A DNA stretch of 64,000 bases from contig NZ_PDDM01000019.1 of assembly GCF_002914585.1 (NCBI RefSeq), positions 42,398 to 106,397 on the forward strand, in the 5' to 3' direction. The position numbers and the translations under genes were made by a program. The DNA comes from Pseudanabaena sp. BC1403 (GTDB taxonomy: Bacteria > Cyanobacteriota > Cyanobacteriia > Pseudanabaenales > Pseudanabaenaceae). The notes below the pieces were generated by a model. That model was not told the origin of the DNA and made no database searches. It was given only the letters and a program-made list of their open reading frames with translations. Positions 17,349 to 24,633 of this stretch are shown here, piece after piece (positions within the stretch are counted from its first letter, which is position 1; each line of letters opens with the position of its first letter).

Positions 17349-18443
17349 TTATTCTTCAAACTGCCAACGATCTTGAGATGCGGTTTCGTCGAAGAATCGT
17401 TTAGGTCGCAAAGTTAGGGTGATTTTACCCAATAACTTCACATCTGGAGAGGACTCAAACCATGCAAACTTGAGATTGCCATCTTCATCAGCGATCGCAA
17501 AATAGCCATTTTCATCCCAATCCTGTTGGGCGCGATCGACTAGTACTAAAATATCTTCTGCGCGATCGCGAATTGAACTAACCACTTCTTCTTGAGCGAT
17601 CGCGGCTTGCAAAGTATTTGTATTACAAGAAACGATCACTCCATCTTCCGCTTCATGTACCACAAACCATCCTGGGAGAGTTGCCCATGTAGACTCTCCA
17701 GAGGAATGCACAATCCCAAAAGGTTCAATTTCATTAGCGGAGGAAACTGCTGTGAACTGTTCGCTTGACATTGGCAAAGTTCCGACGACAGGCAAAATCC
17801 GAGGAATACTATCTTCGGCATCGTAACGGAAGTTAGGCAGCTTGGGAGCTTTCTTTTTGGTGGGGTTAGCCATGTCGGTGAGCAAACGTTCGATCGCCGA
17901 TCTTGCCTTTTCGCTATGGGCAAAGCGCAATCCTCGCGCAATCAATCTCGTGCGTTCCTGCGGATCGATTTTGCCTTGAGCCGCTTTCAGAACTTGCAAT
18001 ACGACTGCATCCCCAGGGTGGCGAGTAAATCCTTCTGGTAAATTTGCCACTGAAGAAGCTTCTTTAATTGCCTTGACGACATCTTTGGCTTCCAAAACAT
18101 CAAGATTCTTCTCAAGGGCAAAGGTTGCCATCGCTACTCTTTCGGACTGATTGAGTACACGCAACTCATTGAGAATGTCACTTCCCTTTTGCTCAAAATG
18201 GGCAAGTACAATAGCAGCAGCATTACCTGCTTGTAGGCTGGCATATACCTGTGAAGCAACGACAATCTGATTTTGTTGAACTGGCTCAAAACCCGTGTTT
18301 TCAAAAATTGCGAGGGAATTCTCGCCCATTTTTTGCAACATTTGGCAAGCAATCCCCCACTGCACCCAAGTGCCTTCTTTATGGCGCAAGAGTCTCAAAA
18401 GCCCTTCAGAATCAGTTGGAAGTGTGGGTACTGGGGTTGGCAT
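17349..18443 (-). CDS. raf1: RuBisCO accumulation factor 1 (Raf1)
   Basis: 364 residues. The N-terminal part (EGLLRLLRHKEGTWVQWG, then CQMLQKMG and FENTGFEPVQQNQIVVASQVYASL) is the characteristic alpha domain of Raf1, followed by a Lys/Pro linker (TKKKAPKLPNFRYDAEDSIPRI, ~195-215) and a beta-sheet C-terminal dimerisation domain. Raf1 is a dimeric chaperone that helps the Rubisco large subunits assemble into the octameric core before small-subunit binding, in the cytosol or pro-carboxysome. Length is as expected. It is transcribed alone here, with no Rubisco or carboxysome gene nearby. Confidence 0.9.
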   Translation of the reverse strand: MPTPVPTLPTDSEGLLRLLRHKEGTWVQWGIACQMLQKMGENSLAIFENTGFEPVQQNQIVVASQVYASLQAGNAAAIVLAHFEQKGSDILNELRVLNQSERVAMATFALEKNLDVLEAKDVVKAIKEASSVANLPEGFTRHPGDAVVLQVLKAAQGKIDPQERTRLIARGLRFAHSEKARSAIERLLTDMANPTKKKAPKLPNFRYDAEDSIPRILPVVGTLPMSSEQFTAVSSANEIEPFGIVHSSGESTWATLPGWFVVHEAEDGVIVSCNTNTLQAAIAQEEVVSSIRDRAEDILVLVDRAQQDWDENGYFAIADEDGNLKFAWFESSPDVKLLGKITLTLRPKRFFDETASQDRWQFEE

Positions 18444-18546
18444 AGTTGTAACTGGAAGTAAATTAGAAATGAGAGCGATCGCTTCGCTCTGCCATATAAC
18501 TTTATATCATCTCACCTTAGAGGCTTGATCCCACAGCCACACAAAT

Positions 18547-18670
18547 AGCCAAGAACTCAAGTTCTTGGCTAAAAGCTCAAGTCATCTAAAGATGACTAAA
18601 TCAAATCAACCTGTTGTTTCAACCCATTTCAACGGATTTTAGTTTTTAGCCCGCACTTGAGTGCAGGGCT
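18547..18670 (-). repeat. Family D multi-hairpin repeat, copy 2 (inverted)
   Basis: Reads in reverse to copy 1 at 14832: AGCCAAGAACTCAAGTTCTT..., GTCATCTAAAGATGAC, CCCATTTCAACGG, and AGCCCGCACTTGAGTGCAGG. The two inner hairpins are partly diverged. It ends 8 bp before the carA stop. Confidence 0.85.
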
Positions 18671-18677
18671 ATTGGTC

Positions 18678-19850
18678 TTAAGCAGCAACTTGCTTGTGAT
18701 TATTTTTATGTTCGCGCATTGAGTTCACAAAACGCTCGAAGAGATAATCGGCATCGTGAGGACCGGGGCTGGCTTCAGGGTGATACTGCACTGAGAAGAT
18801 AGGTAGGGTTTTATGTTCTAAGCCTGCGACGGTGCGATCGTTGAGATTAATATGGGTCAACTTTGCAGCGGACTCATCAAAGGATTCACCTGTGAGCGCA
18901 AAACCATGATTTTGACTGGTGATTTCCACTCGGCGATCGGCGTTTTCGGCTTGGTTTTGGGCAGGTTGATTGAGTCCACGATGTCCAAACTTTAGCTTGA
19001 AGGTGTCACCGCCCATCGATAAACCGAGAATCTGATGTCCTAAGCAAATACCAAACATGGGCTTGTCAGAAGCTAGCAGCGCTTTAGCGGTTTCAATGCC
19101 TTGAGTGACGGCGGCGGGATCTCCAGGGCCATTGGATAGGAAGATTCCATCGGGATTGTAGGAGAGAATTTTTTCGGCAGGGGTGTCAGCGGGGACGACG
19201 ATCACGCGGCAACCGTAGCTAGCAAGGCGACGAAGAATATTGCGCTTGACACCGAAATCGATCGCAACAACAGTCATGGCTTCACCAGTTAACTGCGATG
19301 GTTCGATGAATTCCCATTCAGGTAAGGTTTTGTCAGCCCATTCATAAATGCGATCAGTCGAGGCGGCTTGAGCAAGATTTTGACCTTGCATCGAAGGAGC
19401 TGCTTTTACTTGCGCTAATAAGACTTCAGGATCAAGAATTTCCGTGGAAATACCGCCATTCATCGCACCCAGCGATCGCAACTTACGGGTAAGAGCGCGA
19501 GTATCAATTCCTGCAATGCCGACGACATTATGAGCTTTGAGGTAATCGGGCAAAGACTGACGCGATCGCCAATTACTGGGGACAGCCGTAATGTTACGCG
19601 CAATTACGCCACGCACCTGTGGGCGATCGGACTCATCATCTTCGGGCGTTACGCCTGTATTGCCAAGTTCAGGGCAGGTAAAAGTTACAATTTGACCACG
19701 GTAACTGGGATCGGTCATTACCTCTTGGTAGCCAGTCATACCAGTATTAAATACTACTTCGCCGATCGCGGTTCCTGATGCGCCAAACGCATAGCCACGG
19801 TAACAAGTACCATCCGCCAAGACCAAAATCGCTGCTTGCTTTGTTGCCAT
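18678..19850 (-). CDS. carA: Carbamoyl-phosphate synthase small subunit
   Basis: 390 residues from the ATG at 19850 ([19 protein letters not shown]); a GTG at 19880 could add ten residues. It supplies ammonia from glutamine to the large subunit (CarB) for carbamoyl phosphate, feeding arginine and pyrimidine synthesis. The N-terminal domain is typical ([20 protein letters not shown]), and the class I glutamine amidotransferase domain has the nucleophile Cys in [13 protein letters not shown] (~268) and the His/Glu pair in [13 protein letters not shown]. carB is not in the window, as is usual in cyanobacteria, where the two genes are separate. Confidence 0.96.
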   Translation of the reverse strand: MATKQAAILVLADGTCYRGYAFGASGTAIGEVVFNTGMTGYQEVMTDPSYRGQIVTFTCPELGNTGVTPEDDESDRPQVRGVIARNITAVPSNWRSRQSLPDYLKAHNVVGIAGIDTRALTRKLRSLGAMNGGISTEILDPEVLLAQVKAAPSMQGQNLAQAASTDRIYEWADKTLPEWEFIEPSQLTGEAMTVVAIDFGVKRNILRRLASYGCRVIVVPADTPAEKILSYNPDGIFLSNGPGDPAAVTQGIETAKALLASDKPMFGICLGHQILGLSMGGDTFKLKFGHRGLNQPAQNQAENADRRVEITSQNHGFALTGESFDESAAKLTHINLNDRTVAGLEHKTLPIFSVQYHPEASPGPHDADYLFERFVNSMREHKNNHKQVAA

Positions 19851-19943
19851 ATCTTCAAATACTCGTTCGTTGCTGTCCACTGTTCAGATACTTATTTTGG
19901 ACACTAGCGGACATTCTAAACGTTATCTAGGTCACAAGATCAA

Positions 19944-19974
19944 AAAAGAAGGCTTGCATTGCAAGCCTTCTTTT
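19944..19974 (-). terminator. Terminator of the VOC gene
   Basis: Stem AAAAGAAGGCTTGC with complement, loop ATT, ending 4 bp before the minus-strand stop; T-rich on the exit side. Confidence 0.8.
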
Positions 19975-19977
19975 GAT

Positions 19978-20496
19978 TTAGTTAAGAACTTCAGCTATTT
20001 CAATTACTTGACCATCGGGGTCTTTGACCAAAAAGTTGAGCGGCTTTTCACTACGGACTTTGTGTTTAATACCTTTGACTTGAATCTGCAACAAGAGTTG
20101 CTCTACACAATCGCGATTAAAGCAAATATGTCGTCCTCGGTTTGCGTCGGTAGCATTAGCCCCAGGGACAATGTGCAATTGTATGTTTTTCTTTAACTGA
20201 TACCATGCGCCTTCCATGTCTGCTGAATATTTGGATTGAGAGCGTCTAGCTTCAGCAGGAATATAAATGGGATCGGCAGGTGCGCCCATGCCATATTCAT
20301 AGCCATAGTAATAATGTAGCGGCACATCTGCGATCGGCAGCTTTAACTCGCCTTCGTAAAAATATCGTGCTTGATCAAGATTTGATACCATGATCGTATG
20401 TACTTTAGGTGCGCTGGTGAGGAACATCCACATGGCAACAGCATATGCCCCAAGCAGCATAACCATGATGCCTTGAGTAGAAAACAGTGACTCCAT
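19978..20496 (-). CDS. Membrane-anchored VOC (glyoxalase-like) protein
   Basis: 172 residues. One N-terminal helix (~9-27) followed by a vicinal-oxygen-chelate fold: HTIMVSNLDQARYFYEGELKL is the first module and LNFLVKDPDGQVIEIAEVL the closing module. The family includes glyoxalase I, dioxygenases and resistance proteins, often metal-dependent; the substrate here is unknown. The segment HYYYGYEYGMGAPADPIYIP is an unusual Tyr-rich insertion. Transcribed toward carA, with its own terminator between them. Confidence 0.7.
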   Translation of the reverse strand: MESLFSTQGIMVMLLGAYAVAMWMFLTSAPKVHTIMVSNLDQARYFYEGELKLPIADVPLHYYYGYEYGMGAPADPIYIPAEARRSQSKYSADMEGAWYQLKKNIQLHIVPGANATDANRGRHICFNRDCVEQLLLQIQVKGIKHKVRSEKPLNFLVKDPDGQVIEIAEVLN

Positions 20497-20626
20497 CGGA
20501 AAGCAACTACATATTAGAGACTAAGCTTTTTTAGTTTAACGCAACTGTAATAGGTTTAAGTCATTGAGTAACATTTTGGCGATAAATCTTGCATTTTTCT
20601 CTTTAGTTTAAGAATAATATTTTCTT

Positions 20627-20759
20627 CAGCTATTCTCATTTTAAAAATCGGTTTTGATGAAAGTCCGCCTTTGGCGGACTTTCATCAAAACCGATTTTAG
20701 ATTTTTCAGCGCCGTAGGCGCTGAAAAATCTAAAATCGGTTTCATAATGAGAATTGCTG
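20627..20759. mobile_element. Family A MITE, complete copy
   Basis: 133 bp with ends CAGCTATTCTCATTTT and AATGAGAATTGCTG and two long internal hairpins (loops TTT and GTA). It is flanked by a perfect 9-bp direct repeat TATTTTCTT (20618-20626 and 20760-20768), the mark of transposition. It contains no coding capacity. Confidence 0.92.
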
Positions 20760-20775
20760 TATTTTCTTAGATCTA

Positions 20776-21100
20776 AGAAACCATTTAAGAATTGTCTAGA
20801 TCCCCCCCAGCCCCCCTTAAAAAGCTACGGTGTACACACAAGTCATAAAACCTATTCAAGTCAACAATTAATCGCCCCCTAACCCCCAATTCTGGGGGAA
20901 CAAGAAAATAAAATTCTTTCAAAGTCCCCCAGAATTGGGGGATTTAGGGGGCTGAGATAAATCGAAACGTAGACAGTTGACTTGTGTGTACACGGTAGCT
21001 TAAAAAGGGGGGAGAATTTAATTCTTCCCCCTTTTTAAGGGGGATTGAGGGGGATCTCTTAGAGCTTTTGACCGCAGAAAGTAATTCTTAAATGGTTTCT
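20776..21100 (+). mobile_element. Family E MITE, copy 1, interrupted
   Basis: Terminal repeats AGAAACCATTTAAGAATT and complement. Between them lie TCTAGATCCCCCC/GGGGGATC arms and a core AGAATTTAATTCTTCC palindrome, split by the 176-bp inner element. About 97% identical by eye to the inverted copy at 37837. Confidence 0.9.
20824..20999 (+). mobile_element. Inner 176-bp inverted-repeat element
   Basis: Ends GCTACGGTGTACACACAAGT and its complement (ACTTGTGTGTACACGGTAGC, one mismatch). Flanked by TTAAAAA (20817-20823 and 21000-21006). The empty site is preserved in the family E copy at 57109. A second hairpin, CCCCCAATTCTGGGGG and its partners, occupies the middle. No reading frame. Confidence 0.9.
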
Positions 21101-21183
21101 AAATCTAAAAAACACCAAATTTTGCTAAGTCGCCAATTTTGGAATCAAGAAATTGCCGATAAATGTAGATGTGCATTCAATTG

Positions 21184-21217
21184 TGGACTAAAAGCTCAAA
21201 TCCGTTGAAAAAGGTTT
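21184..21217 (+). repeat. Family D fragment
   Basis: TGGACTAAAAGCTCAAATCC and following bases match the centre of the family D copies. Confidence 0.5.
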
Positions 21218-21236
21218 AGAAGTATCTCGCATTTAT

Positions 21237-22016
21237 TTAACCTTCATCACCAAGATAAGCTTCAATTACTGCCCGATCGCTTTTAACAATTTCGGGCTTG
21301 CCGATCGCAATTAATTGTCCAAAATCTAAAACGGCAATGCGATCGCATAGTCCCATTACTAAAGGTACGTGATGCTCGATCAGAAGAATTGTGAGTTCAA
21401 AGCGATCGCGCAAACTGCGAATAAAATCACTTAATTGCCCTTTTTCATTAGGATTCATTCCTGCGGCAGGTTCATCTAGTAATAATAATTTTGGTTGTAG
21501 CGCAAGAGCACGAGCAATCTCAAGACGGCGCTGATCACCATAGGAGAAATTTTTGGCTTTAACATCAGCACGATCGCTCAGTCCTACAAGTTCCAATAAT
21601 TCTAAAGCGCGATCATAGGTTTGCTTCTCTTCTTTTGCAGTTGGTGGAAGTCCTAAAATTCCATTCCAAATATCTGTAGTCGTACTGAGATGTCTTGCGA
21701 TCGCTACATTCTCTAAAGCAGATAGTTCTCCGAATAAACGGATGTTCTGAAATGTTCTTGCAATTCCAAATTTAGCAATCTGATGCGGACGGCGGTTAGT
21801 GATTTCTTTCCCATCGTAGAGAGCCTTGCCACTCGTCGGCGCAATTAATCCTGTGATTGTATTAAATAGCGTCGTTTTACCTGCTCCGTTTGGTCCAATC
21901 ACGCCAAAGATTTCATTTTCTTGCACATCAAATGACACTTCATTTACTGCCACCAAGCCCCCAAAGCGACGGGTTACTTGCTGAATAGCTAAGATTGATT
22001 TGCTATTTATATTCAT
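21237..22016 (-). CDS. livG: Branched-chain amino acid ABC transporter ATP-binding protein
   Basis: 259 residues. Walker A GPNGAGKT (~39), a LivG-type segment with AKFGIARTFQNIRLF, signature YGDQRRLEIARAL (~153) and Walker B LLLLDEPAAGMNPNE. The C-terminus (ELTILLIEHHVPLVMGLCDRIAVLDFG, AYLGDEG) is diagnostic of the LivG/UrtD group, which power uptake of neutral or branched-chain amino acids or urea. The permease livM of the same kind lies 9 kb upstream on the same strand (31056), in canonical M-G order but separated by accessory genes. The second permease and binding protein are not in the window. Confidence 0.92.
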   Translation of the reverse strand: MNINSKSILAIQQVTRRFGGLVAVNEVSFDVQENEIFGVIGPNGAGKTTLFNTITGLIAPTSGKALYDGKEITNRRPHQIAKFGIARTFQNIRLFGELSALENVAIARHLSTTTDIWNGILGLPPTAKEEKQTYDRALELLELVGLSDRADVKAKNFSYGDQRRLEIARALALQPKLLLLDEPAAGMNPNEKGQLSDFIRSLRDRFELTILLIEHHVPLVMGLCDRIAVLDFGQLIAIGKPEIVKSDRAVIEAYLGDEG

Positions 22017-22110
22017 GACAATTGTGATGTGCTTTTGCTGATTTTCGGTAAAGTTGTTTTTACATCGCTTTGCGCTGTAAGCGATACGCTACCATATTTC
22101 ACGATGTTCT

Positions 22111-22227
22111 ATGAATACAATAATAAGTCCTCTTCGGTTAAGCTTTGTAGCATTGGCAAGTATGGCGATCGCAGTGACACTTCTTCCACAAATCTCTGAT
22201 GCATCACCTAATTTACCTCTCATTTGA
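22111..22227 (+). CDS. Possible small exported peptide or truncated secreted protein
   Basis: A 38-codon frame with a good signal-sequence profile: MNTIISPLRL, hydrophobic ALASMAIAVTLLP and an ISDAS cleavage-like end, then a stop eight codons later. It could be a very short exported peptide or the surviving start of a secreted-protein gene. No family; no clear ribosome site. The rest of the 22017-22479 spacer shows nothing else that I can support. Confidence 0.25.
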   Translation: MNTIISPLRLSFVALASMAIAVTLLPQISDASPNLPLI

Positions 22228-22479
22228 TTGGGTAAGGTTTTAAGCCACAGTTCTTTGTATTTATATATACAGAAACTTCCTGTCTACTCGCCTTAGATAC
22301 AGCAAGAACTTGTATACAGTATACGCATTGATCTTTGAATGTTATTTATGTGCACAGTTTTGTTAGCGCTGACACTATCAGCAAGCTTGGGATAGGAAAG
22401 TATGGCTTTGGTCTTAGCAGTATCTACAACACAGTGAAATTCACTTTCAAAAAACTTCTCTATCCAAGGTTTTATATTC

Positions 22480-23511
22480 ATGTTGGTCACCAAACAACCT
22501 GTACTTAAGCGCTTCTGGTATCCAGTGATGCCGATCGCGCAACTCTCTGCTGACAAACCCCAACCATTTCAATTATTGGGACAAAAGATTGCTCTCTGGA
22601 TCGATAAAGATGGTAAACCTGCTGCTGTTGCCGACCAATGCTGCCATCGATCAGCCCAGCTATCCAGAGGCGTTGTGATTGATGGCTGCATTCGTTGTCC
22701 TTATCATGGGTGGTCATACAACTCTGAGGGAACCTGCGTGAAAGTACCTCAACTAGAGAGTGAGAAGCTACCTAAAACTTACAAGGTGAACTCTTATCTA
22801 TGTGTTGAAAGGTATGGGTATCTTTGGGTTTGTTTAGATCAGCAGCCATTGCATCCAATTCCTGAGATCGCAGCAGTGACAGACCCATCTTTTCGCATGA
22901 TTCATGAGTTTTATGAAACATGGAAAGTTGGAGGCTTGCGGGTGATCGAAAACTCCTTTGATAGCGCGCATGGACATTTTGTCCATGCCTCATCATGGGG
23001 TGATCAGAGTAACCCAGTGCCACCTCCTATCGACGAAACCATAGAAACTGATACTGGCTTTGTGATGAAGCATTGGGTGGAAGTTCTGAATCCAGACCTC
23101 CAAAAGAAGAATTTAGGAATTGCTTCCGAAAAGACGATTCGGACTAACGAACGCACTTGGTATATGCCTTTTGCCCGCACGCTGAAAATCCAATATCCCA
23201 ATGGCTTGATTCATCTAATTTTTACGGCTTATACTCCCATTGATGATCAGACGACTCAGTTAGTTCAGTTCTGTTTGCGAAATGATACAGAAGAAGATGC
23301 AAAAGCGGCTGACATTATTGCCTTTGATCGTCAGGTGACGCAAGAAGATCGTGATGTATTGGAAACCACTGAATTTGATGCGCCATTGTCTCTAGCAGAG
23401 GAGCAGCATATGCCGTCGGATAAGCCAGGAATCATCATGAGGCATCGACTAGCGGCTTTACTGAAAGAGCATGGCGAAGTGGAGCAACGTCTGAATTATC
23501 CAAACCCATAA
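22480..23511 (+). CDS. Rieske non-heme iron oxygenase, paralogue 1
   Basis: 343 residues. The Rieske [2Fe-2S] motif is complete: C54-x-H56 in QCCHRS and C73-x2-H76 in RCPYHGW. The catalytic domain has the mononuclear iron site N158-x2-D161-x2-H164-x4-H169 in ENSFDSAHGHFVH. This is the layout of ring-hydroxylating or O-demethylating oxygenase alpha subunits (VanA-like and chlorophyll-catabolic PaO-like enzymes are relatives). Reductase partner genes are absent here. The next gene is a close paralogue. The stop codon lies inside a long palindrome. Substrate unknown. Confidence 0.88.
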   Translation: MLVTKQPVLKRFWYPVMPIAQLSADKPQPFQLLGQKIALWIDKDGKPAAVADQCCHRSAQLSRGVVIDGCIRCPYHGWSYNSEGTCVKVPQLESEKLPKTYKVNSYLCVERYGYLWVCLDQQPLHPIPEIAAVTDPSFRMIHEFYETWKVGGLRVIENSFDSAHGHFVHASSWGDQSNPVPPPIDETIETDTGFVMKHWVEVLNPDLQKKNLGIASEKTIRTNERTWYMPFARTLKIQYPNGLIHLIFTAYTPIDDQTTQLVQFCLRNDTEEDAKAADIIAFDRQVTQEDRDVLETTEFDAPLSLAEEQHMPSDKPGIIMRHRLAALLKEHGEVEQRLNYPNP

Positions 23512-23548
23512 GGTTGCGCTCCGAAGGGGCGCAACCTTATGGGTTTGG
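23500..23548. terminator. Palindrome embracing the stop of Rieske gene 1
   Basis: CCAAACCCATAAGGTTGCGC and its complement around TCCGAAGGG. The left arm encodes the last three residues and stop (23509-23511). Between the tandem oxygenase genes, so read-through is possible. Confidence 0.7.
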
Positions 23549-23582
23549 GATCTACACTTATGCAGCATGAAGGAATATCTCA

Positions 23583-24599
23583 ATGTTAGTTACTAAACAA
23601 CCAGTACTCACACGGTTCTGGTATCCCGTTATGCCGATCGCACATCTCAGTGCCCAAATGCCACAGCCGTTTGAGCTGCTGGGACAAAAACTAGCACTTT
23701 GGCTAGATATTGATGGTCATCCAGTCGCAGTAAGCGATCGCTGTTGTCATCGAACAACGCAACTTTCTAAAGGAGTTGTCATTGATGGGTGCGTTCGCTG
23801 TGCCTATCACGGTTGGCAATATGATGGGCAAGGGGTCTGTGTGAAGGTTCCTCAATTTAGTCCCGATCAAAAAATCCCTCCCAGTTACAAAGTGGAATCC
23901 TTCAAATGTGCTGAGCGCTATGGATATGTTTGGGTATGTCTAGATAAGGAACCATTGCTGCCGATTCCTTATATTCCTGAAGCTGAAGATCCTGCTAATC
24001 GATTAATTCCTCAATGCTATGACCAGTGGCAATGTAGCGGTTTGCGGGTAATGGAAAACTCCTTTGATAATGCTCATTTTAGCTTTGTCCATGCCGCATC
24101 ATTTGGCAGTATTGAGCAACCAAAGCCAGCAGCTTCCGAAATCACAACCCTCGAATTTGGTCTGGTGATTAAATCAGAGGTTCCAGTAATTAATCCGCCT
24201 GCACAACAAAAGAATCTCGGCATGACCGAAGCTTTTACAACTCGATTTGTCGAATCGACTTGGCATATGCCGTTTAGCCGCACATTAAAAATTACTTATC
24301 CCAATGGATTAATGCATTCGATTTTTACGGCGGCAACTCCTGTAAGCGATCGCATTTCTCAGATTGTGCAGTTCTGTGTACGCAATGACACAGAATCTGA
24401 TGTAAGTGCCGAAGATGTGATTGCCTTTGATCGCCAAGTCGTTTTGGAAGATCGAGTTGTTCTGGAAACGACAAACTACGACACTCCACTTGATGTGGCA
24501 GTCGAGCAGCATATGCCATCTGACCAGCCAGGAATCGTGATGCGGCGCAAACTACTTGCACTATTCAAGCAGTATGGTGAGACGGAGCATCATTCTTAG
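23583..24599 (+). CDS. Rieske non-heme iron oxygenase, paralogue 2
   Basis: 338 residues, collinear with the upstream gene from the first residue (MLVTKQPVLTRFWYPVMPIA) to near the end (EQHMPSDQPGIVMR), roughly 60% identical by eye. Rieske ligands RCCHRT and RCAYHGW and iron ligands ENSFDNAHFSFVH are intact, so both copies should be active. The two differ mainly in the catalytic-domain loops (150-220), consistent with separate substrates after a tandem duplication. It is followed directly by the convergent Roco gene without a clear hairpin terminator. Confidence 0.88.
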   Translation: MLVTKQPVLTRFWYPVMPIAHLSAQMPQPFELLGQKLALWLDIDGHPVAVSDRCCHRTTQLSKGVVIDGCVRCAYHGWQYDGQGVCVKVPQFSPDQKIPPSYKVESFKCAERYGYVWVCLDKEPLLPIPYIPEAEDPANRLIPQCYDQWQCSGLRVMENSFDNAHFSFVHAASFGSIEQPKPAASEITTLEFGLVIKSEVPVINPPAQQKNLGMTEAFTTRFVESTWHMPFSRTLKITYPNGLMHSIFTAATPVSDRISQIVQFCVRNDTESDVSAEDVIAFDRQVVLEDRVVLETTNYDTPLDVAVEQHMPSDQPGIVMRRKLLALFKQYGETEHHS

Positions 24600-24633
24600 C
24601 CAAGGCACTCAAGTTTCGGCGTAAGCAATCATT

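Noticed and set aside
22293..22481. 62-codon minus-strand frame (MNIKPWIEKFFESEF...) divergent from Rieske gene 1
   Set aside because: Its start shares the CATG with the Rieske start, leaving no room for a promoter or ribosome site, and no family is recognised. It could be a relic but cannot be supported.
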